From assembly GCA_022451065.1 (NCBI GenBank), contig JAKUOU010000023.1, forward strand, positions 1 to 63,472: DNA of 63,472 nt, in the 5' to 3' direction. The stretch comes from Pedosphaera sp. (lineage in GTDB: Bacteria; Verrucomicrobiota; Verrucomicrobiia; Limisphaerales; UBA1096). This document shows, piece after piece, positions 1 through 9,903 of this stretch. Position numbers and translations under genes: made by a program. The notes below the pieces were generated by a model. The model had not been told where the DNA came from. It did not search any database and saw only the letters and a list, made by a program, of their open reading frames with translations. How positions within the stretch are numbered: the stretch's first letter is position 1; the number at the start of each line of letters is the position of its first letter.

Positions 1-171
1 CCGCGCAATTTGCTGTTCATGTCGGCCGAGGTATTCCGAAACGTGATGAAAACCGAGCCAAAGCTGGTCTCGCCGGTGTTGTTCACGCAGGGCCACAGCA
101 TGGCAGATCGCATGGTGGCCGAAAACCAGAGGCTGAAGAGCAGGGCCAGCTCCACGTTCCTCCGGCTCTAG
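1..171 (+). CDS. C-terminal end of an unidentified protein (5' truncated by window edge)
   Basis: An open frame runs from the first base to a TAG at 169-171 and gives 56 residues, beginning PRNLLFMSAEVF and ending STFLRL. The codon choice is GC-rich like the flanking genes, and a good promoter for the next gene starts only 47 bases after the stop. Both suggest a real gene end rather than chance. The middle carries a short charged stretch (MADRMVAENQRLKSR) that could be helical. I do not recognise the family, and too little of the protein is visible to assign a role. Confidence 0.5.
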   Translation, partial: PRNLLFMSAEVFRNVMKTEPKLVSPVLFTQGHSMADRMVAENQRLKSRASSTFLRL

Positions 172-217
172 CCGAATGCTGGACGCAAAATAAACCACCA
201 TTAAGGCAAAGAGACCG

Positions 218-246
218 TTGACATTAGCCCGCTGGATGGATATTTT
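218..246 (+). promoter_or_regulatory. sigma70-type promoter for the coiled-coil protein gene
   Basis: TTGACA at 218-223 is a perfect -35 box. After exactly 17 bases comes TATTTT at 241-246 as the -10 box. Transcription would start near 253, 20 bases before the ATG at 273. An AGGGAG ribosome-binding site lies at 259-264. It is the clearest promoter in the window. Confidence 0.65.
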
Positions 247-272
247 TCCGGCCCTTTTAGGGAGTAAATCGC

Positions 273-1037
273 ATGGTTCGAATACTACTATTTGTAACAG
301 TTTTGGCCTTGGGTGGAGGCGCATTCATCGCTTTCAGCAATGTTCAGGGAGAGATGGACAGAATTACCACTGAACTGGATACAGCCCAAACCGACCTCGA
401 CAGCACTCGTCGTGATTTGGCCAAAGCCAAAACAGCCCAGGATAAGGCGGAGCAAGAAAATATGATCGCTCAAGGCCAAGCTGAAACCGCAATGGAGAAC
501 TTCCGCACTGCGCAGCGACAACTTGTACAGCAACGACAACGTGCCGATCAGCACGAAGCCGCCGCGAAAAAGTTCGAGGCCGATTTGATTCAAGCAAACG
601 CGTTCAGTGAGGGTTGGCGACAATTTCAACTTGCCAATGGCACACAGGATCAGATTAGGGAAAAACTAAACGCATACAGAGATGTCAGCAACCAACGTGC
701 CCAGTTTCTTGCCGAGAACGGCATTCTGCTCAGCCAAATCGAGAAGCAGGGGGTTGAATTGGCCCGTTACACCGGTGCCCCCGTGAAGGTCGCCCTTCCG
801 CGAACCCTTCAGGGCGAGGTCACTGCCGTGGATGCACAATTCGATTTTGTGGTGCTGAACATCGGGGAAAGCCAGGGTGCCCGCGAACACGGCGAACTGC
901 TCGTGAGCCGAGGCGAAAAACTCATTGGCAAACTCCGCATTCTCGATGTCAAAAAGGATCACAGCATCGCCAACATCCTCCCGGGTTGGAAACAGGAGGA
1001 AATCCAGACGGGCGACCTCGTCATCGTCGGGAACTAA
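273..1037 (+). CDS. membrane-anchored coiled-coil protein, 254 aa
   Basis: Residues 3-22 form one hydrophobic segment (uncleaved anchor or signal peptide). Residues about 27-120 are a long heptad-rich coiled coil full of Glu, Gln, Lys and Ala. The C-terminal 80 residues form a compact beta-rich domain with a repeated pattern of the kind VxxNIGxxxGxxxG, which recalls the end domain of MreC- or FlgT-like envelope proteins, but the match is too weak to name. The most likely location is the periplasm, tethered to the inner membrane. The start is fixed by an AGGGAG site eight bases upstream and by the promoter at 218. A 58-codon lipoprotein gene follows 14 bases downstream and probably shares the transcript. 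Function unknown. Confidence 0.85.
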   Translation: MVRILLFVTVLALGGGAFIAFSNVQGEMDRITTELDTAQTDLDSTRRDLAKAKTAQDKAEQENMIAQGQAETAMENFRTAQRQLVQQRQRADQHEAAAKKFEADLIQANAFSEGWRQFQLANGTQDQIREKLNAYRDVSNQRAQFLAENGILLSQIEKQGVELARYTGAPVKVALPRTLQGEVTAVDAQFDFVVLNIGESQGAREHGELLVSRGEKLIGKLRILDVKKDHSIANILPGWKQEEIQTGDLVIVGN

Positions 1038-1051
1038 CCCGGCACTTTTAT

Positions 1052-1228
1052 ATGCGTTCATTGACCAGGGTCATCCTCTCCTTCTTCGCGATTATCTTCG
1101 CGGTCCTGGGCTTGGGTTTGACCACGGGATGCATCGGGCCGGACACTGAAAATAAGTCCGCCCGCCCCTGGAACACTCCCCGCCCTTGGGAGCACGGTAT
1201 TCCGGGCAGTATCTCGGAACGCCGCTAA
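1052..1228 (+). CDS. small lipoprotein, 58 aa
   Basis: The reading frame starts at ATG 1052 and encodes MRSLTRVILSF, a hydrophobic stretch, then the lipobox LTTGC with the lipidated Cys near residue 27. The mature part is only about 32 residues and is rich in Trp and Pro (ARPWNTPRPWEHGIP). A longer in-frame start at 986 would overlap the upstream gene and spoil the signal peptide, so I reject it. It sits 14 bases after the coiled-coil gene and is followed directly by a strong terminator, so the two form a two-gene unit. A tiny outer-membrane lipoprotein is the likely product; its role is unknown. Confidence 0.65.
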   Translation: MRSLTRVILSFFAIIFAVLGLGLTTGCIGPDTENKSARPWNTPRPWEHGIPGSISERR

Positions 1229-1253
1229 TTTCACGAAAAAGATCGTTCCCTCG

Positions 1254-1276
1254 CCGGGCTTTTGCCCGGTTTTTTT
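1254..1276 (+). terminator. intrinsic terminator after the small lipoprotein gene
   Basis: CCGGGC (1254-1259), loop TTTT, GCCCGG (1264-1269), then seven T residues at 1270-1276. The 6-bp GC stem and U-tract are textbook. It separates the upstream two-gene unit from clpB. Confidence 0.85.
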
Positions 1277-1359
1277 GTTTTCCCCAACAACCCAACTTGT
1301 GGTATAAATCGAGTCTGATTAAATAAGCGAGCCGCGTTCGGTTCGCACCAACAGGCATT

Positions 1360-3963
<2,604 letters not shown>

Positions 3964-3970
3964 GCCGATC

Positions 3971-4606
3971 TCAGCCCGCTTGTTTGGCCAAGCGCTTGAC
4001 CGGACCGATGTGGAGGCCGATGAATTGATCGAGATAAACGGCCAAGCGGCGAAGCTGCTCCTCGCTCGGCCGCAGCTTGGCCAAGCTGTCCCAGTCGGTT
4101 GTGGCCATTGTTGCGGCAACGGCGCGTGTGCCATCGTCGAGCTTGGCCTTGGCCCAATCCGGCTCCTGCCCCTGGGCGGCGAGAAGCTTCACTTCAAACA
4201 CGCCGAGCCAAAACTCCCCCGCTCCCCCGGTGTTGAGCCGAGTCACCAGTTCCAGCAACAAGCTGAACTCGGCCCGAAGCGGCGTCTGCTCCTCGGTGCA
4301 CCGCGCAAGCAGCCTGGTCGCCCGGGCGAGGCAGTCGAGCAGGTTCACGTCGGTACGGAGATTGGGGAACGGCTCTTTCAGCACGACCTCGCAAAGCGTG
4401 TGCAGGTCGGAACGCCGACTGCGGCGGAAGCTAAACTCCGCCAGATGAAACAGGTCGAGCTTGCCCCGGAACGCCGACCTAGGCCGGCGCGCCCCCTTGG
4501 CCACGGTGCCGATACGGCCAGCCTCGGGGCTAAGCCAATGGACGACAAGACTGGTTTCCGTCAAAGGAAAAAGCCGCAGGACCAGGCCGGTGGCACGCTC
4601 ATCCAT
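3971..4606 (-). CDS. recO: DNA repair protein RecO
   Basis: RecO loads RecA onto SSB-coated single strands in the RecFOR recombination pathway. The 211-residue product begins MDERATGLVLRLFPLTETS, which fits the N-terminal OB fold of RecO, followed by the GRIGTVAKGARRPRS segment and an alpha-helical C-terminal part. I placed the start at ATG 4606: it overlaps the stop of the upstream DUF502 gene in ATGGATGA, so translation is probably coupled. The longer frame to 4705 would add a basic, non-conserved leader. It is a little shorter than most RecO proteins (about 240) and shows no four-cysteine zinc site. It is the last gene of the trpA-to-recO minus-strand run. Confidence 0.85.
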   Translation of the reverse strand: MDERATGLVLRLFPLTETSLVVHWLSPEAGRIGTVAKGARRPRSAFRGKLDLFHLAEFSFRRSRRSDLHTLCEVVLKEPFPNLRTDVNLLDCLARATRLLARCTEEQTPLRAEFSLLLELVTRLNTGGAGEFWLGVFEVKLLAAQGQEPDWAKAKLDDGTRAVAATMATTDWDSLAKLRPSEEQLRRLAVYLDQFIGLHIGPVKRLAKQAG

Positions 4607-5303
4607 CAGCCAGCATTCTTGCCGCCTCGGCCTTGAACGCCGCCTGCACGCCGCCCGCGTTTTCTGGCGCCACGGCACCGAGGCTAACAATGTATTTGAT
4701 GCCATCCGCGACCGACATATCTAGCTTGATCACCTTGCTCTGCGGCAATACCAGCAGAAAACCGGTGGTCGGGTTTGGCGTGGTGGGCACGAAAATACTG
4801 ATGATACTCTCACCCTCGTCAGTGCGAACCTGCTCGGCCGTCATGAACCCGATCGAGTACAGCCCCTTGCGCGGAAACTCGACCATTACAACCTGCTGAA
4901 AATTGGATTTTTTATCGGAGGCGAACGCCTGGTTGACCTGCTTGACCGTACCGTAAATTTTGCCGAGAAGCGGAACATTGAGCAGCACATAGTCCATGAG
5001 TTGAACCAATTTTTTACCGACATAATAACGCGTCAGAAATCCAAGCAAGCCGGTCAGCACGATAGCCTCAAAAATGGCCACTACTCCCCAATACCAGACC
5101 AGTTCATCCCCATTTTTAAAACTGTCCGCATCAATCCCGGGAATGTATTTGAAAGGAAAGAGAAGAATTTTGGAAACATTTCCAGCCTTTTCGAACAGCC
5201 AAAGCGCAACGATGATCGAGATGATCACCGGTAGAACAACGGCAAGGCCGGTGAAAAAATTGCGGCGGGCGCGCCCTAACCTAGTTTTCTGCTGCTTGCT
5301 CAT
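4599..5303 (-). CDS. DUF502 family inner-membrane protein, 234 aa
   Basis: Recognised as DUF502 by its layout: a basic N-terminus (SKQQKTRLGRARRNFF), a first membrane helix at about 17-38, a second at about 68-88, and the conserved stretches NVPLLGKIYGTVKQV, FPRKGLYSIGFMT and VPTTPNPTTGFLL. The family is widespread and its biochemical function is unknown. The ATG overlaps the ybeY stop as ATGA at 5300-5303, and its own stop overlaps the recO start, so ybeY-DUF502-recO read as one coupled block. Nothing is unusual in the sequence. Confidence 0.85.
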   Translation of the reverse strand: MSKQQKTRLGRARRNFFTGLAVVLPVIISIIVALWLFEKAGNVSKILLFPFKYIPGIDADSFKNGDELVWYWGVVAIFEAIVLTGLLGFLTRYYVGKKLVQLMDYVLLNVPLLGKIYGTVKQVNQAFASDKKSNFQQVVMVEFPRKGLYSIGFMTAEQVRTDEGESIISIFVPTTPNPTTGFLLVLPQSKVIKLDMSVADGIKYIVSLGAVAPENAGGVQAAFKAEAARMLADG

Positions 5304-5800
5304 CTGCCAACCGTTTTAGTCGCTCTCGCCAACTGACTCAAGGGAAAGCGCTTTGACGCTAACTTTATCAGGTGGTTCTCCTTCCGCTTCATAATTCGAC
5401 GCAGCTCCGGCCTTGAGTCGTCGTACCCTCGAAGATGCAATATCCCATGGATCAAGTAACGCGCCAGCTCATTTTCCCATGAGGTTTTGAATTTCTGCGC
5501 AAACTCTTCCGCGACTGCCGGACAGATGAAAATATCACCGAGGATCGGCCCTGGCCTGGGCACACCACCCGACTTTCCGTAGTCGAAGGTGATCACGTCA
5601 GTCGCCCCCACGTGCCGTAGATATTCCCAGTTGACCTTGGTCATCTCGTCCGGGCCGACGAGGTAAACCCCAAGCTCATGCGCTCCCGGCTCGACCACTT
5701 GGCCTGGCTCGGTCTCTGCCAACACCCACTTGGCCAAGCGGCGCAACAGCCATGGATCGGCAGGATGGGTCTTTTGGCGGCTACGGATGGTCAGTGGCAT
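5300..5800 (-). CDS. ybeY: endoribonuclease YbeY (rRNA maturation factor)
   Basis: YbeY is a metal-dependent RNase needed for 16S rRNA 3'-end maturation and ribosome quality control. The 166-residue product has the family core: TDVITFDYG, then GDIFICPAVAEEFA, then the metal motif HGILHLRGYDD. The first two ligands are His118 and His122. At the third ligand position, where most YbeY proteins have His, this one has Asp128. Asp is known at this place in some other phyla, so the enzyme may still bind metal. It follows phoH by 30 bases, a very conserved neighbourhood, and overlaps the DUF502 gene. Confidence 0.93.
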   Translation of the reverse strand: MPLTIRSRQKTHPADPWLLRRLAKWVLAETEPGQVVEPGAHELGVYLVGPDEMTKVNWEYLRHVGATDVITFDYGKSGGVPRPGPILGDIFICPAVAEEFAQKFKTSWENELARYLIHGILHLRGYDDSRPELRRIMKRKENHLIKLASKRFPLSQLARATKTVGR

Positions 5801-5830
5801 CGGCAGGTTCGGCTTGGCTAGGCACTGGTG

Positions 5831-6787
5831 TCACTCCCCACCTTTACGGAAGTCATCGTACGCCTGAACGATCCGCTGGACGAGCGGATGACGGACTACG
5901 TCACGCTTTTCGAAGTTGCAAATGGCAATCCCCTCGATCTCGGCCAAAGCCTTTTTTGCCTCGACGATGCCGGAGGTCTTGTTTGGCGGTAGGTCGATCT
6001 GTGTCGGGTCGCCGGTGATGACCGCCTTGGAGTTAAAGCCCAGCCGCGTTAGGAACATCAGCATCTGCTCGGCAGTGGAATTCTGCGCCTCGTCGAGAAT
6101 AATGAAGGCGTTGTTGAGCGTACGGCCGCGCATGTAGGCCAGCGGCGCGATCTCGATCATGCCGCGATCCATATGTTTCTGCACCTCCTCCATCGGCAGC
6201 AGGTCCTGCAATGCGTCGTGCAGCGGCCGCAGGTACGGCGCCAGTTTCTCGTAAAGGTCGCCCGGCAGGAAACCAAGCGCCTCACCTGCCTCAACCGCCG
6301 GTCGAGTGAGAATGATACGCGACACCTTTTCCTCCTTAAGCGCAATGACGGCCAGGGTCATCGCGAGGAACGTCTTGCCGGTGCCGGCCGGCCCCATGCC
6401 GATGGTGATATCGTGATTCTGGATCGCCTCAATGTAGTGCTTCTGCCCGAGCGTCTTGGGGTTAACCGGCGGCTTACGAGCGGAGGTTTGCAGTGTGACC
6501 GAGTAAAGTCCATTTAACGCCTCCGGACCGTTGCTCGCCACGGTGTTCACCGCATAGCTAAAGTCACGGTTGCGGATCGCGACACCGGCCTTGACCGCGC
6601 TCTCGAGCGACTGGAACAACCCGGTCGCCCTCGCGACGTCATCCTCCCCGCCGTCGAGCTTGATCCAGCCGTCGCGGCTGGTCGCCTTGACGCCGAAACG
6701 CGCCTCGAGCATCTGGAGGTTCTTCGGGTTGTTGTTGAAAAGCTGCTGGGCGATCCGGGCGTTGTCGTAGTGCAGCGTGGAAGTCAT
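5831..6787 (-). CDS. phoH: PhoH family ATPase
   Basis: A cytoplasmic P-loop ATPase of the PhoH/PhoL type, linked to RNA metabolism and usually next to ybeY. The 318 residues hold an N-terminal KH-like region (about 20-75), the linker around PKTLGQKHYIEAI, Walker A GPAGTGKT at 132-139, Walker B AFIILDEAQN and the sensor-like VITGDPTQIDLP. Length is normal. It lies 37 bases after manC and 30 before ybeY on the same strand, so it is probably cotranscribed with both. The exact substrate is not known for the family. Confidence 0.95.
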   Translation of the reverse strand: MTSTLHYDNARIAQQLFNNNPKNLQMLEARFGVKATSRDGWIKLDGGEDDVARATGLFQSLESAVKAGVAIRNRDFSYAVNTVASNGPEALNGLYSVTLQTSARKPPVNPKTLGQKHYIEAIQNHDITIGMGPAGTGKTFLAMTLAVIALKEEKVSRIILTRPAVEAGEALGFLPGDLYEKLAPYLRPLHDALQDLLPMEEVQKHMDRGMIEIAPLAYMRGRTLNNAFIILDEAQNSTAEQMLMFLTRLGFNSKAVITGDPTQIDLPPNKTSGIVEAKKALAEIEGIAICNFEKRDVVRHPLVQRIVQAYDDFRKGGE

Positions 6788-6824
6788 CGTGTCAGAGCGA
6801 ACAAATCAGGATTGGAGGCACGAG

Positions 6825-7937
6825 TCAAACCAAGTGTGCGAAACGGTTGTTCCTGGCTAGGCGAGCGACGATTTGCTTAATCTTCTGTGACTCGGACTGG
6901 TGGGCGACCATGGTGGCATCGTCGGTCTGCACGACGACCATGTCACTGATGCCAACGATGGCAATCGGCCCGCGTTTTCGTGTCCGGGCGTCGAAGACCA
7001 CGTTGTTCGCGGAGTCGATTTGTACGAGGTCGCCGACGGCGCAATTGCCCGCCGCATCCGGCTTGAGGTGCCGCGCCAAGGCCGGCCACGAGCCGAGGTC
7101 GTCCCAGCCGAACACGCCGTCGGCACAGACAATGTTTTGCGCGTTCTCCATGATGGCATAATCCACCGATATTTTTTCCAGCTTGGGATAGTCCCTGGCC
7201 AAGGCTGCATTGAGCTTGGCCAAGCCGCGGATGCCACGCCATTGCTCAGCCGCGGCGGATAACATGGGCTGCTGTCGAAGCAACTCTGCGGCAATGGTCT
7301 CGTGCGACCAGATAAACATCCCAGCGTTCCAACGGTAGCGGCCACTCTTGAGGTAGCGCTTGGCCATGGCGAGATTCGGCTTTTCTACAAATTTTTTCGC
7401 GGCAAAAAAAGTGGACTTGAGTGACTTGGTCGAGGCCTTGGCCAGCTTGTTGCCAACCTGAATATAGCCGTAGCCGGTGGCCGGCTCGTGCGGCTCGATG
7501 CCGATGGTGACGAGCGCCGACTCGCGCTTGGCCAGGATCATCGAGTCGATCAGCACGCGGCGAAACTTGACCTCGTCCGGAATGACATGGTCGGCCGGCA
7601 ACACAGCCATCACGCCGTTCGCGGACCGGGCGCCGACCAGCGCCGCACCCAGTGCCACCGCGGCACAGGTGTCGCGACCGCACGGCTCGCCGATGATGTT
7701 ACGCCTGGGCAACTCGGGTAATTGCCTGCGCACGGCGGCGGCCTGCACGGCATTGGTGATGATGAAAATATTCTCGATCGGCACAACCGGCTTCACGCGG
7801 TCGACCGTCTGCTGCAGAAATGACCGATCTCCCAACAGGGTGATCAATTGTTTCGGCTTACGCTCGCGGCTGACCGGCCAAAAACGTTCGCCGCGGCCGC
7901 CGGCCATGATGATAATGTAGCGATCTTTGCGTTGCAT
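6825..7937 (-). CDS. manC: mannose-1-phosphate guanylyltransferase
   Basis: Makes GDP-mannose from mannose-1-phosphate and GTP for surface polysaccharide and lipopolysaccharide sugars. The 370 residues carry the nucleotidyltransferase signature IMAGGRGERFWPVSR with the following KPKQ near the N-terminus, the IIGEPCGRDT motif, the VLPADHVI nucleotide-binding motif, and FVEKPNLAMA, all typical of single-domain GMP enzymes. There is no C-terminal isomerase (cupin) domain, so this is not the bifunctional ManC/AlgA form. It starts 12 bases after trpA and runs into phoH; the pairing with trpA looks accidental. An O-antigen ligase-like gene lies on the other strand nearby. Confidence 0.93.
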   Translation of the reverse strand: MQRKDRYIIIMAGGRGERFWPVSRERKPKQLITLLGDRSFLQQTVDRVKPVVPIENIFIITNAVQAAAVRRQLPELPRRNIIGEPCGRDTCAAVALGAALVGARSANGVMAVLPADHVIPDEVKFRRVLIDSMILAKRESALVTIGIEPHEPATGYGYIQVGNKLAKASTKSLKSTFFAAKKFVEKPNLAMAKRYLKSGRYRWNAGMFIWSHETIAAELLRQQPMLSAAAEQWRGIRGLAKLNAALARDYPKLEKISVDYAIMENAQNIVCADGVFGWDDLGSWPALARHLKPDAAGNCAVGDLVQIDSANNVVFDARTRKRGPIAIVGISDMVVVQTDDATMVAHQSESQKIKQIVARLARNNRFAHLV

Positions 7938-7949
7938 TGACAGGTTAAA

Positions 7950-8744
7950 TCAGCGGATGCCGTTGATAAGGTTCGCCGTGAACGACTTGACGGTCTGCAC
8001 GAGATCGGCGGCGCGGCCTTTGTCGGCGATTTGATTGACGATCGCGCTGCCGACCACGATCGCCTCGGCGTTTTTCGCGACCTCGGCGGCCTGTTCCGGG
8101 TTCGAGATGCCAAAGCCGACGGCGATCGGGATGTCGGTGTGCTCACGGATAATCCTGGTCATCGGCCCGATCGTGTCCGAGACGGTTTGCTGCATGCCGG
8201 TGACACCCTCACGCGACACATAATAAATGAAACCTTTGCCACGCTTGACGATCAGTTCCACCCGATCCGGCGGTGTGGTTGGCGCGACGAGATAAATCGG
8301 ACACAGGCCGGCAGCGGCCATCAGCGACTCGTAGTTTCCCGACTCCTCCGGCGGGAGATCGAGCACGAGCAACCCATCGACTCCCGCGACGGCGGCGGCC
8401 TGCACGAACTCGGCGAGTCCGTGCTTGTGCAGCAGGTTGAAATAGACGTAGAGGACGATCGGGATACCGGACGACACGCGGATTCGCGAAATGGTCTCCA
8501 GCACTTTGCCCGGTGTGGTGTCAGAATCGAGCCCTCTCTGCGCTGCCAGTTGGTTGACCAAGCCATCGGCTAACGGATCGCTGAACGGCACGCCGAGTTC
8601 CAGCACATCCACCCCAATCTCGTCGAACGCCAGTGCCAGATCGTGCGTCACGTCGAGGTCGGGGTCTCCCGCGCCAATGTATACCACAAATCCTTTTTGG
8701 CCCTCCTCTTTCAGGCGTTGAAACCGTTCTTCGATGCGGTTCAT
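7950..8744 (-). CDS. trpA: tryptophan synthase alpha chain
   Basis: Cleaves indole-3-glycerol phosphate to indole and glyceraldehyde-3-phosphate, passing indole to TrpB. With start ATG 8744 the protein is 264 residues, the family norm. It begins MNRIEERFQRLKEEGQKG and shows VLELGVPFSDPLADG with the catalytic Glu/Asp pair, IVLYVYFN, LLVLDLPPEE, IYLVAPTTP and the phosphate-binding GFGISNPEQA. A frame continuing to 8807 adds a cysteine-rich leader not found in TrpA, so I reject it. No other trp gene is in the window. It heads the minus-strand run and is divergent from holB, with about 80 bases between them. Confidence 0.95.
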   Translation of the reverse strand: MNRIEERFQRLKEEGQKGFVVYIGAGDPDLDVTHDLALAFDEIGVDVLELGVPFSDPLADGLVNQLAAQRGLDSDTTPGKVLETISRIRVSSGIPIVLYVYFNLLHKHGLAEFVQAAAVAGVDGLLVLDLPPEESGNYESLMAAAGLCPIYLVAPTTPPDRVELIVKRGKGFIYYVSREGVTGMQQTVSDTIGPMTRIIREHTDIPIAVGFGISNPEQAAEVAKNAEAIVVGSAIVNQIADKGRAADLVQTVKSFTANLINGIR

Positions 8745-8826
8745 GCGCGGGCAGCATGCCAAGCGATAGCGGCAGAGGCAAGAAACGCACTCGGCCAGGC
8801 GGTTCAAAACGAATTACGGAATAGCC

Positions 8827-9894
8827 TTGGCCAAGCACAGGCCGTATAACGCGCCCGTGCCTGACGAACCGCAACCGACAGCCACCCACGCCACCGACCT
8901 GCTCCGGCGCAGCCTGGCCAACGGTCGGCTTGGCCATGCGTATTTGTTCGCCGGAGGCACGATCGAGTCGCTCGAGGCCCACGCAACCGCGCTGGCGAGG
9001 ACGCTCAACTGCCAGTCGCCGCCAGCGACCGGCGAAACAGGCATCCCACTCGAGCCCTGCGGCGACTGCATCTCATGCCGCAAGGTGGATTCGGGCAACT
9101 TCCCCGACCTCGACTTCATCCGCCCGGAGAAAAAATCACGCATCATCAGCATTGAGCAAATCCGCAACCTCACGCGTAAAGTATCCCTCAAGCCAACCGA
9201 GGGACGTTACAAGGTGGCGATCATTACCGGCGCAGATCGCATGCCTGGCCCCACGTTTAACGCCTTCCTCAAGACATTGGAGGAACCGCCAGAGCGAACA
9301 ATCTTCATTCTGTTGAGCGTACGCCCGGATCAACTCGGGGAGACAGTCCGCTCCCGGTGCATGAGGGTGAATTTCGGGGGAAAGGCCGACGTGCAACTTG
9401 AATGCAACGATGCGGCCTGGCTGAAGTCGTTCGTCGGGATGACCGCCGAGACCGACGCAGGACTCATGGGGCGCTATCGGCTTCTCGGCAACCTGATGGA
9501 ACACTTGGCGGCCAAACACGAAACCATTGAGGAAATTCAGGAGGAAGCGTCACCGCTGAACCAGCACAACGATATCGAGCCGGCGCTCCGGGAGAAATTA
9601 AAAGAGGAACTCAATGCTGCAATTGAGGCGGAGTACCGACGACAACGCGGGCAGTTTCTTGCCGGGCTCCAGTGGTGGCTACGCGATGTGTGGTTGGCAG
9701 CGCTTCGGCAGAGCCGGGAACTGTTGCATTTTCAGGAATGGGCCGACACTTCGGAGGCCATCGGCCAAAGACTGACCCCCGGGCAGGCGCTCGAGAACCT
9801 GCAATCGATCGAGGCCACCCAGCGCCTGCTCGAGACGACCAATGTGCAGGAGGCACTCGCACTCGAAGTCGGGTTGCTTAAACTCAAACTCTGA
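8827..9894 (+). CDS. holB: DNA polymerase III delta' subunit
   Basis: Delta' is the stator of the clamp loader that places the sliding clamp on DNA. The sequence shows an AAA+ fold with HAYLFAG at the P-loop place but no catalytic Lys (GGTIES), a zinc module with CGDC..C, then IRPEKKSRIISIEQIR, KVAIITGADRM, and NAFLKTLEEPPERTIFILLS followed by an SRC sensor-1 motif (RSRCMRV). That combination is typical of HolB rather than DnaX. The start is uncertain: the longest frame uses TTG at 8827, which lies inside the CTTGGCCAAG palindrome at 8826-8835, while GTG at 8857 would give VPDEPQPTATH. Neither has a good ribosome-binding site. A membrane protein gene follows nine bases downstream. Confidence 0.9.
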   Translation: MAKHRPYNAPVPDEPQPTATHATDLLRRSLANGRLGHAYLFAGGTIESLEAHATALARTLNCQSPPATGETGIPLEPCGDCISCRKVDSGNFPDLDFIRPEKKSRIISIEQIRNLTRKVSLKPTEGRYKVAIITGADRMPGPTFNAFLKTLEEPPERTIFILLSVRPDQLGETVRSRCMRVNFGGKADVQLECNDAAWLKSFVGMTAETDAGLMGRYRLLGNLMEHLAAKHETIEEIQEEASPLNQHNDIEPALREKLKEELNAAIEAEYRRQRGQFLAGLQWWLRDVWLAALRQSRELLHFQEWADTSEAIGQRLTPGQALENLQSIEATQRLLETTNVQEALALEVGLLKLKL

Positions 9895-9903
9895 CAGCGC
9901 CCA

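Noticed and set aside
9048..9160. holB considered as dnaX (gamma/tau)
   Set aside because: The P-loop lysine is missing and the length and zinc module fit delta' better.
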